Part shown: positions 37,487-51,644 of the stretch, in pieces
Layout of the letters: each line of letters opens with the position of its first letter
Position numbering within the stretch: the stretch's first letter is position 1
Origin: Acanthosepion lycidas
Lineage: Eukaryota; Mollusca; Cephalopoda; Sepiida; Sepiidae
Direction of reading: 5' to 3'
DNA: 64,000 nt
Assembly (NCBI GenBank): GCA_963932145.1
Contig: OZ010593.1
Coordinates: 38,926,536 to 38,990,535, forward strand
Notes under the pieces: generated by a model
The model's input: only the letters and a program-made list of their open reading frames with translations
What the model was told of the DNA's origin: nothing
Databases searched by the model: none
Program-made: the position numbers and the translations under genes

Positions 37487-38892
37487 CACAGATCAAGTCG
37501 ATAAGTTTTCAAGATACAAATCAAGTGAAAATTTTTATAAAAAATAATAACTTTAAATCCTGATTCAGTTGTAAGTTGCTTGCAAACATCAAATTTGAAT
37601 AGGACTGACTTCTTTTGTTGATAAAATGTGCATTCTTCTTTTAATTCTGTAATAAAAATGTTTACTTGCAATAATTATTATATCCAGTCAGTTCAAGGTT
37701 TGTATTTGAACACATGTTTATTAAAATAACACAGCAAAAGAAAACAGTTGGAAAAAGAAAAGAATCCTGAAAGAAAATAAAAACATTAAATTATTTTCTT
37801 TCAAACTTCAAGACAAATTTTAGTCGGCAAAATTAAAAATATCTTTCAATATAGACAAATGTAAAAGACACTCTCTTTTCATTGATTCAACAACCTATTC
37901 ACAAACTCCATGATATCACTTCTCTTTTGTGTAGGGCTTGTTTTATTCATAGTCATTTTTACATAATGTCAATTGATAAAACACTAAATGGGTTGTCATT
38001 TTAAAAGTTTAAAAATGTAGATGCATCTGTCTGTATGGAATTTTAGTGGCACCTGGTCTTATAGAAGAAATCTTATTGAGAATCACTTTCTTCTAGAAAC
38101 CTGACTCTTCACATACAACCTGCCATTTTGCAGGGTTTGTCAAAGGGCTTTGAGTAGATGGCTTGTTTCTCTTACAGTAGTCAGTCAAGCCTTTCAGAAG
38201 AAAATAGGTTGCAGAACTACATAGAAGGTAGAGTGCATATGCCAACACACACACACACACACAACTTTTTTATTTATTTTTTCCTTATCTCTCATGCATG
38301 CTAACAAAGTGAGAAGGATCTCCTAATTTTTTCACACTTCCACCTCCTCTTCAATTCTAAATGTTGTGTGAGAAAGAGAAAGGTAATACTTGTAACAAAA
38401 GCTTTTAGAGGGCAGTTTATCTCCCATCACTTCTTCAAGTGTAAATCACCAATAAGGGTGGGCCTGAGTAACTAGAGACTGATTGAACAGGTAGCAATAG
38501 AGATACAAAATAAGGTAAGGACAGTTGGCTTTATAGGTCATATTATTTATTTACAAGAAAGAAATGCCAAAGGATAATAGATATTTTATCCAAATAATCC
38601 TAATCTCTATCTCTAGTAAGAAATCATTGTGTCAAAAATATAAAATCTATCTGATGCTATAATGAATTCATGTCATGTGGATGAAGAATTTAAAGTTTCT
38701 CTCCAGAGATAAAAATTAATTTTTGTAAATTGCACCAAGAAGAAAATATTCTTTCTCTGTTGGATTTAATATCAATGACTAGAGATAATCTACCTTTTAT
38801 TTTTATAAAGATTTTAATTGCACTTAGAAAATTCACTTAGAACTTTTGAGTTCCAAAATAAAGGATAAAGTTGTCATTCAACATTTTTCATG

Positions 38893-38943
38893 CATATATA
38901 TATATATATATATATATAAGGAGGAAGAGAGAGAGAGAGAGAT
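38893..38943. repeat. (TA)n and (GA)n microsatellites
   Basis: TA run 38893-38918, then GA run 38925-38943. Confidence 0.95.
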
Positions 38944-39086
38944 TGTGTTTCACTAAAAAGTCATGGTGTTGATGGAAAATAACACTTTTAAAGTAAAATT
39001 TTCTGCAATGTTCAAAATTAAGAAATAGATTATTAAGAATGCCAAATAAAATTAAATATTTACTTATCTGTCTCTACTCTGTGTTT

Positions 39087-39115
39087 AACATCATTACCTT
39101 TAAGGTAATGATGTT
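39087..39115. repeat. short perfect palindrome
   Basis: 14-bp arms (AACATCATTACCTT and its complement) around one T. Too short to classify; possibly the tip remnant of a MITE or a dimeric factor site. Confidence 0.8.
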
Positions 39116-39221
39116 TCAATCTTGAAACCATACCTGACTGTCTCAAGTGTCATTATTTTATGAAAACTTTGTTAGATTCCTCAGTAAGGGTTGTATTCTC
39201 TCACCCTCTCTCTTTTTCTCT

Positions 39222-39222
<1 letters not shown>

Positions 39223-39262
<40 letters not shown>
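39223..39262. repeat. (TA)n microsatellite
   Basis: Preceded by a CT-rich stretch (TCTCTCACCCTCTC). Confidence 0.95.
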
Positions 39263-39265
<3 letters not shown>

Positions 39266-41184
39266 TATATTTCAAAGCATTTTGTGCTAAATGCAATTTC
39301 AAGGATCTTATTTTCAGGGAATAAATTTCTTAAATGTGTGTTGCTTGAAGTTCTTGGGTGAAATCTTTATTCAGATTAGCATCCTCCCCTTTGTTATTTT
39401 GATTCCTATATTTCTCATTTTTCTCAATAATTTGTTTTTAAAAATTGCAAATTATAGTGTTAATTGGAATTAATTAAATACATAATTACCAAACTAAAGT
39501 AATTAAAGAGGACTTATTGATGGTTGTTGAGGTTTTTATTCGTCCTCAAACCCAAATATCTTCATGTTCCACAAAGAAAATTACAAAATCAGTTTTATTC
39601 AATCAAAAATGTACATCTCCACAATTGTTAGTTGATATTTTTGAAAATTTTATGTAAACATGTCTTACACATGTAAATTTGTCTTACACAAGTAATTTGA
39701 GATCTTTATTGACCTATTTCTTTTGATTTTAAATATATTCCATATTGTTATAAATTAAAACAATATTCAAACATGAAAGAAAATTTCTGATTTTTCTTAC
39801 TTTGGGCAATTAAAAATGATGTTGACATCTTGAGTCTAATTTCATTTGGTTCAAAATTTCAAATTAACAAAGACATAATCTATAAAATGAGATTTGTTAT
39901 CAGAGTTGAGTTATAAAGAATATTCTTCCAACTCTGTATTTGAATCATTTATAATTATAAGAATTCCATCTTTTTTTTCATTACATTATTTTAGTTTGAA
40001 AGATAATCTTGTAAGCAGTTCTATAGATGAAATTGTCAATGTTCTTAATTTTTTGCATTTCTGTGTTTCATTCTTAATAGGTTTCATAATGTTTCAGATT
40101 TTCTACAGTGCCTTTATAAATTTGAACAGTATAGGATTGTTTGTAGCTCAAACCTTTTGCTTTTGATATTAATATGTGCAAAATAAAGAATTCTAGAATT
40201 CCAAGTATTGGAATGTCAAAAGATAAAGGGGGATATCATTTATAATGAGGAGGTGCAGCTAAAAAATGACATCAAACAAAAACCATAAACCTTAACAAAT
40301 GAATATTAAGATAAGAATTAAAATCAAATAATTTGTCACTTTTGTTGTTGTTGGCTTCAATTATAACTGTACATTGAAATTTTTAATACAAGCCTTTGTG
40401 ATAAAACCCCTTCTAAATTTCCTAATTCTTTCATTGTCAAGAAAGTGCTTACAGGAATACTGGACAATCTTGTACGTTTAAAATCTCTGCCATCCATATA
40501 TCATAATTATTTACTCTGAACTAATAAAGAAGCTAAAAATTTTTAATGAATCCTCCTTTCAAAACAAAAACTTTAAAAAAAGAATGTGATAGCTATGTGC
40601 ACAGCTTTGAAAAAGATTCCTTTCCATAATTTATAAAAGCTGCCAATGAAATATATTTAAAACAAAAACATTATAGAATGATTCAAGTGTTCATAGATTT
40701 ACCACTTGTAAATAATAATTCCATTAAAATATAATTACAATCTAACCTTGTTATATTTCATTGATTCTATTTCATTTGCTAATCTCAACTACATAAAGCT
40801 GATCTTATCTAAGTATTTCAACAGTGAAGAACAGTTGGCAGTGACAGTTTCATATTGAGAAATTCATCAAAGTTTGCACAATTTGGTCTCCATTAAGAAA
40901 TTATTTTTAAAACAAAAATCACCTGTTTTGTGGGGAGTGGAATTCATACTATAACTTCATTGAGAAACTGAGAGTTGATATCAAAGCTACTTTCAAATAG
41001 AACTTGTAATAATATAGTATTATCATAAGTACACATCCCTGCAAAACACTGTCCCTATGGATTTATACCAGAAAGCAGAGTTTGATATACGCATTCTGTG
41101 ACTGAAAACACCTTGCATTTAACTTATTTAAGTACACACAAATACCTTCCTTTTTTAAATGGCATGTTACTTTGGGACATAGCC
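39263..41184. other. non-coding stretch, nothing recognised
   Basis: AT-rich; no credible frame or repeat. Confidence 0.5.
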
Positions 41185-41445
41185 AGTCATAGCTCTCCAC
41201 AGTCATTATGTTCTTTATTATCTGTGAATCGCCATTGCCTTCTCTATGGCTTTGAATTAAGAATTGGCTTCTACTAAATGGTTCAAGACTAGAGAGCCCA
41301 ATCTATCCTCCTATTGAAGAGAGAGAAGAGATGGAATCATACCTTTCCCAAGAACATTTGTGTGTAAACAAACAAAATAGACTTAAGCCAGAATTTGAAC
41401 TTGTCTTATTGATTCCATTTGCCATACTGATCACAATTACACTAA
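41185..41445 (-). mobile_element. tRNA-derived SINE, copy 2
   Basis: Read on the - strand: a tRNA-like head with a B-box-like AGTTCAAATTCTGGC, then CTTGGGAAAGGTATGATTCC, a purine-rich part, GGGCTCTCTAGTCTTGAACC, and the conserved AGAAGGCAATGGCGATTC core. The core resembles the central domain of cephalopod SINEs as I recall them. Confidence 0.7.
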
Positions 41446-44400
41446 TTACACACCCATACTTTATAAATAATACAGAATAGATTCAACTGATTACTTCTCT
41501 TTCTTTTATTTCTATGGATGCTATATGGGAATATATGTATGTATGTATATTTTCAGAAAGACGAGGGGAATTTATAACAAACACTCTTTCTTTTCTTATA
41601 CTTTTTTGCTATGAAAAGAGTTATAAATATTTCCATTCCTAATAAACCTGTTTACTATATTAAGCAAAAAATAATAAAATCTAAAATTAGTCAGCTTTTA
41701 AACTCTAATATTTCAATGAAAATTAAACAATGTTTTCTTTTTCTTTTTTTTCTTTTTTTGATAATATGATATTTAAAGCCATATCTTTTATGAAGTACAG
41801 AAAAATATTTATATTTTCTTTAAAATAATAATAAAAAAAAAATAAGCTCCTAAGAAAAGGAAATTTAATTCATCCTCTGGAGAAAATGGATGTGAAAAAT
41901 ATTTATCCATTTCTCAGAAATCAAAAATCTTTTTCATTCACCCAGACATAACTATTGACATGCTTTAAACAATAATGATATTTATTTGTTGTTCAATGAT
42001 TTTGGTTGATGTAAATAATCTATTTTGCTATTGTTATTCAATCAAAACACATGTCAAACCACAAACAGCATGTTTGCTTGAAACAACTTCCAGTTTGACT
42101 TTTGTTACTGTGAACTCAATATAGATATATGGATTCCAAAACTTCTTTCTCAACCAAAACATTGCGCATACACTCTCACTAGAAATGACGATCAGCTTGA
42201 AAATATTACAATTATTTCTCACTGTTATATCACTTTAGATTCCCAATACAGTCTTCATTTTATAATTTGAATTTGTTTCTTATAAAAACATGGGAAATAT
42301 AATTATTGATCATAAAATATTCATCACAAAATGAAATATATGGATGTAAGTAAAATCTGATGTCTATATGTTCTTTGATTTAAGCATTGTGAAGAGAAAT
42401 TTTTTTTTAGTTAAGTAAAAAATACAAAAATTACATTCTGTCCCTTTTTTATAATTCATGCACTCATTTGGTTCTTTGACTCTGTTAATCTTCTCTATGA
42501 AAGTGTGAAGTAAGCATATTTTTTTAACTTGTTCATAGATTATAACTGATTGGAAATGTTTTATCTCTAACCTAGTAGTCATATAGTTTGATAAGAACTT
42601 GACCAGATATTGAATATATAAATGCAATGCAATTTATTAAAAACTTTTGCAGATTGACCACAAGTAATTATATATCTACATTAGCAATTTTCAATTATTT
42701 CATTTTATGCTCTTGATATTTTCTGTTGTGAAGAAAGAATAGTCCAACTAATTTAGAATAATTGTTAGGTTGAGAATGTAGTGGAATAGTACTGTTTTCA
42801 TTTCATATTTAAATGGTTCTTCATTCATTTGTCAGCATTGCTACCACAAGCACAGAACAAAGCTAACATTGCAAAGTTATTGATAAGTAGTTTTACAGAT
42901 TGTGTCAAAACTTCAAATAAATCAATCCTTTAGTTTCTTTCTTTTTATCTCCATTTATTGCTAATTCTTTAACAAAAAGAAAGTAAAAAATGTTCTTGTG
43001 TTCTTTTTTAAATCAAATATAGACATGCATTTACAAAATGTAATTATATGCATATAATTTTTTCTTCACAAATTGTAAATTTCATAAAGCTCAAATTATA
43101 CTTATGTAAAGTAAAATAAATTGAATTTCTCTGTTAATTAATATTATAAAAATGAGTGAAACCACTTTGTAGTAAAGCCTCAGATTTCATACAAAACATG
43201 TTAAAGTTTGTAAATATTTGAATAATGAAATCTCTCTAATTTACATTGAAAGTTTAAAATAGAAATCTGGAGGTGGTTGATAGCATTTCCAATAATAAAA
43301 TGAATCATTTTTATCTTTTGAATTTAATTGGCTCACACGGAAAACCTAAAAACAATTTGCTTCTTTATTCTTATTATTATTAATAATTTTAACTAGTATT
43401 TGCTTTAATTTTTTTCTTTATTAGTTTGCTTTATTGCATCTATCTTTATTGAACAATCAAGAATTGCTTTATTGAGTTTCTCTGTCTAGAACCAACTGTT
43501 TTCATTTAATCCCAAATAAAAGCAAAAAAAGCACTAAATGCTATTAATGCCATAAAACTAATGCCATGTAAAGAATTTCCCAAAAAAGTCTAGCTGATTT
43601 TAATTTTAATCATTTTTTTGCTGCTGCTTCTTGTCATAGGAGCACATTAGGAAACACTAACTTTATTTCTTCTTTGTCAGCTTAGATATCAAATCAAAAA
43701 AGCATTTTTACAAACTTGAACTTCAAATATGAAAGGTGAAACAAAAAGATAAATAAAACATAAGCCAGTAAACTCTAACTAGTTGAAATTGATGATAATC
43801 AAAGAATCATGAAAATTATTTTATGACACTTTTGTTTGCAACTTTAACCCTGAATTAGTCACTTTGGATTTCTGAAAATGGATAATCCCTTGGCATCTAA
43901 TTCTCATGACAACTGAGCTACAACATGTGCTACAGACCCTCACCAAGTCAGAAGAGTAGTGAGAAGGAGCAAAAGAAACAAGTTGCCAACTAGGAATTAC
44001 GAGTATTAAATTAGAAAAATTTTGGTTAACAAAACACCCCATGTGACTAATACAGGCTTAAAAAGAAAATTACCAATTCAATTCCTTTAATCAGTCATTG
44101 ATAGTTTTCAGTGATCTAACAGTTGATTTCTGTGCAAACATACCTGCTGTCAGTTTGAAACTTACTACATATATTTAAACCAAACTGACTCGATTAATGG
44201 TTGAAATATTCACAAATTTACTAATGAGGCGCAGGGTTGATGTTAAATGCTGGAATTTTAATGCTGATTTTCAGAGCAAACAGACCATCTTCACATGACA
44301 GACTGATACAACAGAATATTCTTGTTATTGTTTGGATTTGTGTTAAACTAAGCTAAACTTAGTAAATATTTTTATATAACCCAAACTTTAATTATTTTCT

Positions 44401-44696
44401 CTCATGGATACAAAGATATTCTTAGGCATTATACATCTTATATTATTCAGGTTTCAACCAAACTAGTAAACAATTCAATTTTCTCATTACTGATAATGAA
44501 ACAAGTTTCTTGAATGAAATTACCTGCTGCTAAGGTAATTCATTCATATATTAGGGTATTAGTTATGAATGTACATTTAGGAAAGGTGACAGTTATGAGC
44601 CCAAGAATCATTTCCAAAACATTCTTTATTAATCAATTTGATAATTTATTTTATTGAAGTTAACTGAAATGAAAATTATAGTGAAAGCCTTCAATT
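41446..44696. other. non-coding stretch, nothing recognised
   Basis: AT-rich up to the minisatellite; no gene or transposon recognised. Confidence 0.5.
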
Positions 44697-45570
44697 TCTA
44701 TCCCAACAAATTGGTTGGGTTCTCAAAAAAGATAAAAATTTGATATTCTATTTTTCCCCATCACTAAAATTTATTTGGTTACCTGACAATGGTAATGGCT
44801 ACATAATTTGTTTCCCATCACTAAATCTTTGTTGGGCTCTCAACAAAACTAAAAAAGGTCAATATTTAGGTTATTTATCATCCCTACAAATTTGATGAGC
44901 TCTCAGCAAAAGTAAATGTTGAGTATTCAGTTTGTCTCCCATTCATACAATTTAGCTAGGCATTTGACATATGTAAATAGTCATTATTCAAATATATTTG
45001 GCTCTCAGCAAAAATAAAGCATATATTTTCTGTTCATTTCTTATACCTACATTTTCATTGGGCTCTCAGGAAAAGTGAGTGGTTAGTATTCAGTTTCTTT
45101 CCCCAATCCTACAAATAGAATGTACTCTCAACAAATGTAAAGAGTCAATATTCTCTTTCTTTCCCCTCCCTACAATTTGGTTGGGCTCCCCTCAAATGTA
45201 AAGAGTCAATATACTCTTTGTTTCCCATCCCTTCAATTTAGTTGAGCTCTCAGTGAAATTGAAGTGTTAATGTTCAATTAGTTTCTTATCCATACAAAGT
45301 TGTTGGGTTAAGTAAATATTAGACATACAGTTTCTTATTCCTCTACAATTTGATTAAAGCTCTCAGTAAAAGCAAAGAGCCACTATTCATTTTGTTTCCC
45401 ATTCTTACAATTTTGATAAACTATCAACAAAGTAAGGGTTCAATATCCAGTTTATTTCCCATCCTTACAAATTAGACATATTCTCAGCTCAAGAGAAAAA
45501 TGTTGAGCTAAAGATCTCAATATTCTTTTTGTTTTCTATCCCTACAATTTGATTGGGCTCTCGGCAATTT
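44697..45570 (+). repeat. degenerate minisatellite, about 60-bp period, about 15 units
   Basis: Successive units follow the pattern TTTCCCATCCCTACAATTTG, GTTGGGCTCTCAGCAAAAGT, AAAGAGTCAATATTCAGTTTG-like. Units start near 44700, 44755, 44811, 44874, 44935 and so on to 45533. Most are 55-64 bp; the sixth and eleventh are shortened and the fourteenth is lengthened. Units 8 and 9 are the most alike. There is no frame running through the array. Confidence 0.9.
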
Positions 45571-45803
45571 CTTGTAATGTCTTCATCAGAAAGAACAATT
45601 AATTACCTGTTTACCTCCAGTTGTCTAATTGTTCTTTCTCAAGTTAAATTGTTCAAAGTTACATACTGCCTGATATTTTTGGCAAAAATCCTAAATATCA
45701 TGGGGATTAGGATTGTATCATTGGGTTCTCTAGATGCAGCTGTTTGCTTTAACCTTAATCTCTTTTGTTTCTTCACCAACCTTAATCTCTCTTTCTCTAA
45801 CCC

Positions 45804-45844
45804 CCCACCCCCACCCGCAACACACACACACACACACACACACA
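45804..45844. repeat. C-rich tract plus (CA)n
   Basis: CCCCCCACCCCCACCC followed by CA dinucleotides. Confidence 0.95.
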
Positions 45845-46493
45845 AAGCAAGGCAGGCCATAATGAGCCTTAGCCATCTGTGAACCTGAGCTACTTTCACC
45901 AAAGTTACTCTATTGTCAGGCCAATTTCTGTGCTGATTTTTAGTTCTTTATGCCTCCAACAGAAAAGCTCGATCCTGTCTCCATAGAAACTATGTGCTGT
46001 CCAGTCCACACCCTTATTTCTTGTTACTACTGCTACTATTGTAACAACTACCAGTGAATTCCCTTTCTTCTGTCAAAAGTGTCAGAAAAAATAGTTTTAT
46101 ACTGTCTACTTGCTTCCAAACTTCTTTTTTTTTTTTCTTTACATTTTGTCGAAGCAGTAGGAAACCAAAGAGAAACATATTCACTTCTTTATCTTTTGGA
46201 ATGAATTCCCTTCTATTATATAACAATTCCTTTTCATCAACTGGAACTTTTTAAAAAATATATTTTTATATCTTTTGTTTGTTTAAGTACTCCAATTTAT
46301 AAAGAAATCAGTTTGGTTATGTCAAGTTTCAAACATTTATCTGCATCTAGGTGCTGGTTGTCTTTAATCTGTCTTTTATTGTTCTTTGTTTGGTAGTTGC
46401 CAGGAATTTAGTAAGTGCCACAACTTTCACAACTTTTGCTATGATTACATTGCAAGGGACCTTTAAGGTTTCATATCATTCTCTTATTTCAAA

Positions 46494-46575
46494 ATCAAAT
46501 CAAAAACAATTTCAAACAAAAATCAAATCAAAACAATTCCAAACAAAAATCAAATCAAAACTATTTCAAACAAAA
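46494..46575 (+). repeat. 27-bp tandem repeat, three units
   Basis: ATCAAATCAAAACAATTCCA + AACAAAA is repeated at 46494-46521 (one base longer), 46522-46548 and 46549-46575. It is A/C-rich on the + strand. Confidence 0.95.
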
Positions 46576-49336
46576 TATATAGTAAATCAAATATGGTTGG
46601 GCATACAAAGTAATCATATAAAAATAAATCCTGTTTTGGATAAAAATCCTAACTTTGAGATTCACAATCATTTTTCAAATTTATTTAAACCTTTGCTTTA
46701 ATGTTTTATATTAAATAAGATTTTTTATTAATAGTTCCCATATTATTCACTGAATTGTAGTGTGATTCTATAAAGCTCTTTGTATCTTGATGTCAGCCAA
46801 AATATTTCATTACTTTTCTATTAATGCTAATAAAGAATAAAATAATAATTATAATAAAGAGTAGGCTTATAAAAAACATCTTAATGATTGGCAATTTTTA
46901 TATAAGGTAAACCTTTTGAAAAGTCCATTGTTTTTTGGATTTTTTTTTCAAATCTCTGCCATTGGAGATTTAAAACATTTCAGTTATTATTAAATATTTA
47001 CAAATCTACAAGATTTTGTTCCTTCTTGTCCACATAGTTCTGCTGAAATTGATAAAGTATTTATTCTTCAAAGTGTTATTTAAATATAATTACTTTAAGA
47101 TAATATCACTTTGTTCTGTTCCAATTATTCATTTTCATATCAACAATTAATTTATCTGATTGACTAATATTGATGTGTTTACAATTTCAATTAACATCAA
47201 TCCTTTGATGCTTAGACTGGGGGATTCCCCAAAATGTTAACTAGTCATGATACAAACACTTGTAAAATACTCAGTACCAAAATTATAGAAATATTCACAT
47301 TTCACAATAGAATCATAATAAATCTGCCTCTAAATAATATCCAATTTAGAATTAAAAATATAAATGGGTATATAGCAAACACCATTTTAATAATGGTTTC
47401 ACCTATAAACATCTTCTCAAATGTAACAGAGAAGGTAACAAACAATTCTATCTCTGCTTCTTCTTTTATTTTCATTTCATAAGTTTGATTTCCATTAATT
47501 CAATCTTCAATTTGTAACATTTTTCTGGTTGCATTTATATCTGTATCTTAATGGCAATCATTCTGAAGAGCATTCATTTATAAATATTGCCTTATCAAGT
47601 GCTTCAATTGAACATTCTTTCTCATGTTCATCCTTAACTTTGACTCAAAACAATCTATCTGAGTCTTATATCTTTTCTCCTTTAATGAGTGAATAAAAGT
47701 GTAAATTCAATTGATTTTACTTTTCAAACAATTTCAAAGTTTCCCAGATTTAGAGAAAAGTAGTTTTTACTGAATAGTCTTCAAAATTTTTCAATCTTTT
47801 ACTATGAATTATTTTTGTTAAACTTAATGAGACAGATTAGTAAAATAAGTGATATGTTACATGTGTTACTACATTGAATTTGCTCATTAGTTAATGGTGT
47901 TTGCATGTTTGATTAAGCCTTTTAATTAGTGTGTTTATAATGAGCTAGCAAATCTCACAACATGACTGCATGGGCAAAACAAACAATCTTCTCTCAGTTG
48001 ATTCAAAATTACAAGTCCACATTGAAACAATGTTATTTTTAATGCATCAAGTGGTGATTGAGCCTTGTTCAGACTGTATTAAAGGATGCTATTCTCCTCC
48101 TCTTTAAGGATTGCAGATTTTACAAAGAAATCATTGAATAATAGCAATTTAATATTCTATTGTCCAAACTGACTTTCCACTAGAATTCATCTCTATATGG
48201 AGCAAAGCCAAAGCAGCTTGTGATGGAATTGTATTCATCTTCTTGGATTCTTTTAATTAAAAATTTCTATTATTGATTTCATCATGTAAATGACAAGATG
48301 CTGATAAAATCCTTTTGCTCAAATTTTAAAATGTTCTCACCTGAAGCAAGAAAAACAAATCTCATTGGCAGATTTTTCATCTTAATCAACATTTTCCTCT
48401 ACTCTGTCCAGCTTCTTTCTTTTTTTTAGACTAATTATATTGTTGTTGTTTCTAATGAACATGTAAGATTCAGCTGGGAACAACAACTCCTGCTCTCTCT
48501 CTCTCTCTGAAGTGTACTGTCCAAGTGAAGGTCATCTCTATAGTTGCTTCTTCATTTATATTTCCATATGTCTTAGAAAGAAAAATAATAAAGAAGGCTT
48601 TTCAGATATTAGTGTGGATCAGAAGTATTATTATTATTATTATTATACTATTATTGTTTTCTGTCTTTAATGGTTTCTTTCAGAATTGGGCAGATTTATT
48701 CATAAACATATTTATTTACAAAAAGTTTTTCCTTTTCAACAAAATATGTTTGATTAATGGATGATATTCAATCAAATAGATTTCTTGTATACAGTTAAGG
48801 CAATGATTATTATTTCCACAAATATCTTTCTGTATCTTAATAATTATTAGATTGAATAGTTCAAAATAATTTCTCACATTTCTATTTTTTTCCTATTGTA
48901 ATTCCTCAAAATATAAATTAAAGAAGATAAATCTTATTTAAGATAAATTATACTAAAAATTTTCTTCAAAATTTGCTGTAAGATGTGGTCATTTTGGTCA
49001 GATCTAAATGCTAATTTTCTTCTTTCGAATTATCTTGATCGTTGCACATACCTTTTCAATACTATATACTTAAACATTATTGTCAGTAAACACTTTGAAG
49101 AAGATCAAAAATACTTTGCTATATTGTAAGTATGTATTTATTAATGATTTCTCATAGTGTCTCATTTAGTATTATTCTTCTGCTTTGCTGAAAAGATTTT
49201 AAACAAGGTGTAGTAATATTCAGAATTTAATCATTAAATTAATAAAAAATAAAGTTTTCATTTCTACTTCAAAAAGCCACAAAAAAAGCTTAACATACCC
49301 ACATATACATACATATATATGCATGCATACATACAT

Positions 49337-49403
<67 letters not shown>

Positions 49404-50684
49404 GAGAGAGATAAGTGTTAGTAGGATGTAGAATAATATCTGAACAAATGTGGAGATAATAAAATAAAGTGGACAAACTTTTGCAATTTCCTACAGGTTG
49501 AAAATAAGAGACAAATTTAACCAATTTCATCAAATAACTGCTGTATATTTAATATGCATAATGTGTTATTGAACAGCTTTTCAAATTGGCCTTTTACACA
49601 CACACACACGCATATATATATTTTTATATATCAAGAATCTTAATTCCAATTGTATGAAATAATTTCTTCTGTCTAATGAAAATAAACATTGACCACTCTT
49701 TGTGAGTCAGTTTTAACATTTAATATTTAAAATTCTATATTTTGTTAATAGGACTCACTTAGATTTATTTAATAAAGTTATTCATTTTCTCCTTTTTAGA
49801 ATAACTAGTCAATGGCATAACTCTTCTAAATTATTCAAACTAATATCCTTAGCTCAAAACTTGATAAACTAAACATTAATTATAATTGTATATTCCCTAC
49901 CCTGACAACACTTAATCATAGAAATAAATAATCCAACATTTATTTGTTATAAAAACAATTAAAATTTAAAACCCTTCAGTCTTCTTAAATGATGATATTC
50001 AATTTTAGTTTATTACTTAAAACTTAAAGCAAAAGTAAGTTTGTGTAAATTGTTATTTTAAGCATAGACTTTTTTCCACTTTTCCAATTTAAAAAAATTT
50101 CTTTTTTTTAAATTTTTCTAAACATTTTTTCTTCTCTTGTGAAGAAAATGTTGCTCACTAAATCTCTTTATATACTATTTTTAAGTGCTATGCTTTGCAA
50201 AGCTATACAAAATATGATAAACCTTATTTGCTGCTGACACAATTAGAAATAAGGTTTTGCACCAAATGATCTCTCCTGCCCCTACAAGAAATTATCTTTA
50301 AAATTCACTTATCAGATTCATCAGGTGGATGAAGGTAGTGAAACATTAAAATAATGATACAATAATAATTAAAATAAATCATAAGTGAATCATAAGAAAC
50401 ATTAAAAATAAGATTACATTCAATTCTACAAATCTAAAAGTATATAAAATAGAATTTTCATTTAGATCAAAATGATCACCTTTGCCAGAAGTATTCTTCC
50501 CAAGCCCCAGTTGAATCTTATTTTAAAACTTAAAAACAAAAAACAGTGTCCCTTAATTCTTACTATTTCATTGAGAGTCACTCTTGCAAATTGAAAGTAT
50601 CTATCAAACCATTTAAGTGACAGATATGATTTTGATACAGATAAGGGTATCGTACAAATTGAAAATAAGAGAGAGGTAAACCAA
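46576..50684. other. non-coding stretch, nothing recognised beyond simple repeats
   Basis: AT-rich; short (CT)n at 48496-48508 and (ATT)n near 48630. Confidence 0.5.
49327..49399. repeat. (CATA)n(TA)n microsatellite
   Basis: CATA units, then about 27 TA units, followed by a short GA run. Confidence 0.97.
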
Positions 50685-50935
50685 GAGGAGGCACAGTGAA
50701 TAGCAGCTCAGATTGAGGAATCAGAGAGCAAGTTCGAATTCCAGTCAAATACATTACATTCACTTACGTGGTAATACTCTTGGGAAAAGGTATGAATCCT
50801 CTTCTTCTCCCTCCCCATCTGTGAGTAAATAGCAGGACAGACAGGGTTTTATAGCCTTGAATGTCACTGGTCTACCACAGAAAGAAATGGCAACCTACTG
50901 TGGGAAAAGATCTGAAACCAATTTTATGAAATGAT
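50685..50935 (+). mobile_element. tRNA-derived SINE, copy 3
   Basis: The head shows an A-box-like TGAATAGCAGCTCAGA and a good B-box-like AGTTCGAATTCCAG (about 50731-50745). Then comes TTGGGAAAAGGTATGAATCC as in copy 2, and a GGCAACCTACTGTGGG core. This is the only plus-strand copy and has the best preserved Pol III promoter. Confidence 0.7.
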
Positions 50936-51644
50936 CATTTTAGAAAATAAACCATTTCAATGCATTGAACTGTGATCAAGTATTGAAGTAAATATCGTTA
51001 AGTGTAGCATCAATCCAATTCTTTTGTAAATTACAAATATGTCCACAGGCGCGCACACGTCAGAGCAAATATTCATGTAGTCAGTCAATGTTTCTTTTTC
51101 TTTCGAATTTGAAAAGCAGTTTGATGAGAATTTATATTTATTCTTTACAATAAAATGAAACACTAAAAACTATATCACTTGGAGATGTTCAACAGCAATG
51201 ACAACAAAAAATGGCTAGCACATGAAGAGAAAATAATTATATAATCAAGATGTTGACTTTCTACATTACCAAAAACAAAGTTTTCAATACTAAAAGAAAT
51301 TACAGTTCATGGATTTGAGAAACCTATTTTCTTAAAACAATTTAAAAGGAAGATTCTATAAATTTCAACAGACAATGATATTAATTGTTCAGTCAATGAA
51401 TGCCAAATGTTTCCTGGATGAAAATAGCTAATTTCACCATTATCATTTATATACACAAAGAAAGTATCCATAAAAAAAAAAAATAAAAAATAGAAATGAC
51501 TAGAACCATACAAGTAAAAAGAGGAATAAATTGAAGGTTAATGATCAGCTGGATATCGGTCAAAGTCATTAACTAACAAGAATAAAATCAAAGAAGCTAG
51601 GAATAATATATTATTTGTCCAAGAACAACCTACATATAGAAAAT

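Noticed and set aside
44697..45570. CRISPR-like spaced repeats
   Set aside because: No constant short repeat with unique spacers; the whole unit is repeated and diverged, so it is a minisatellite in an animal genome.
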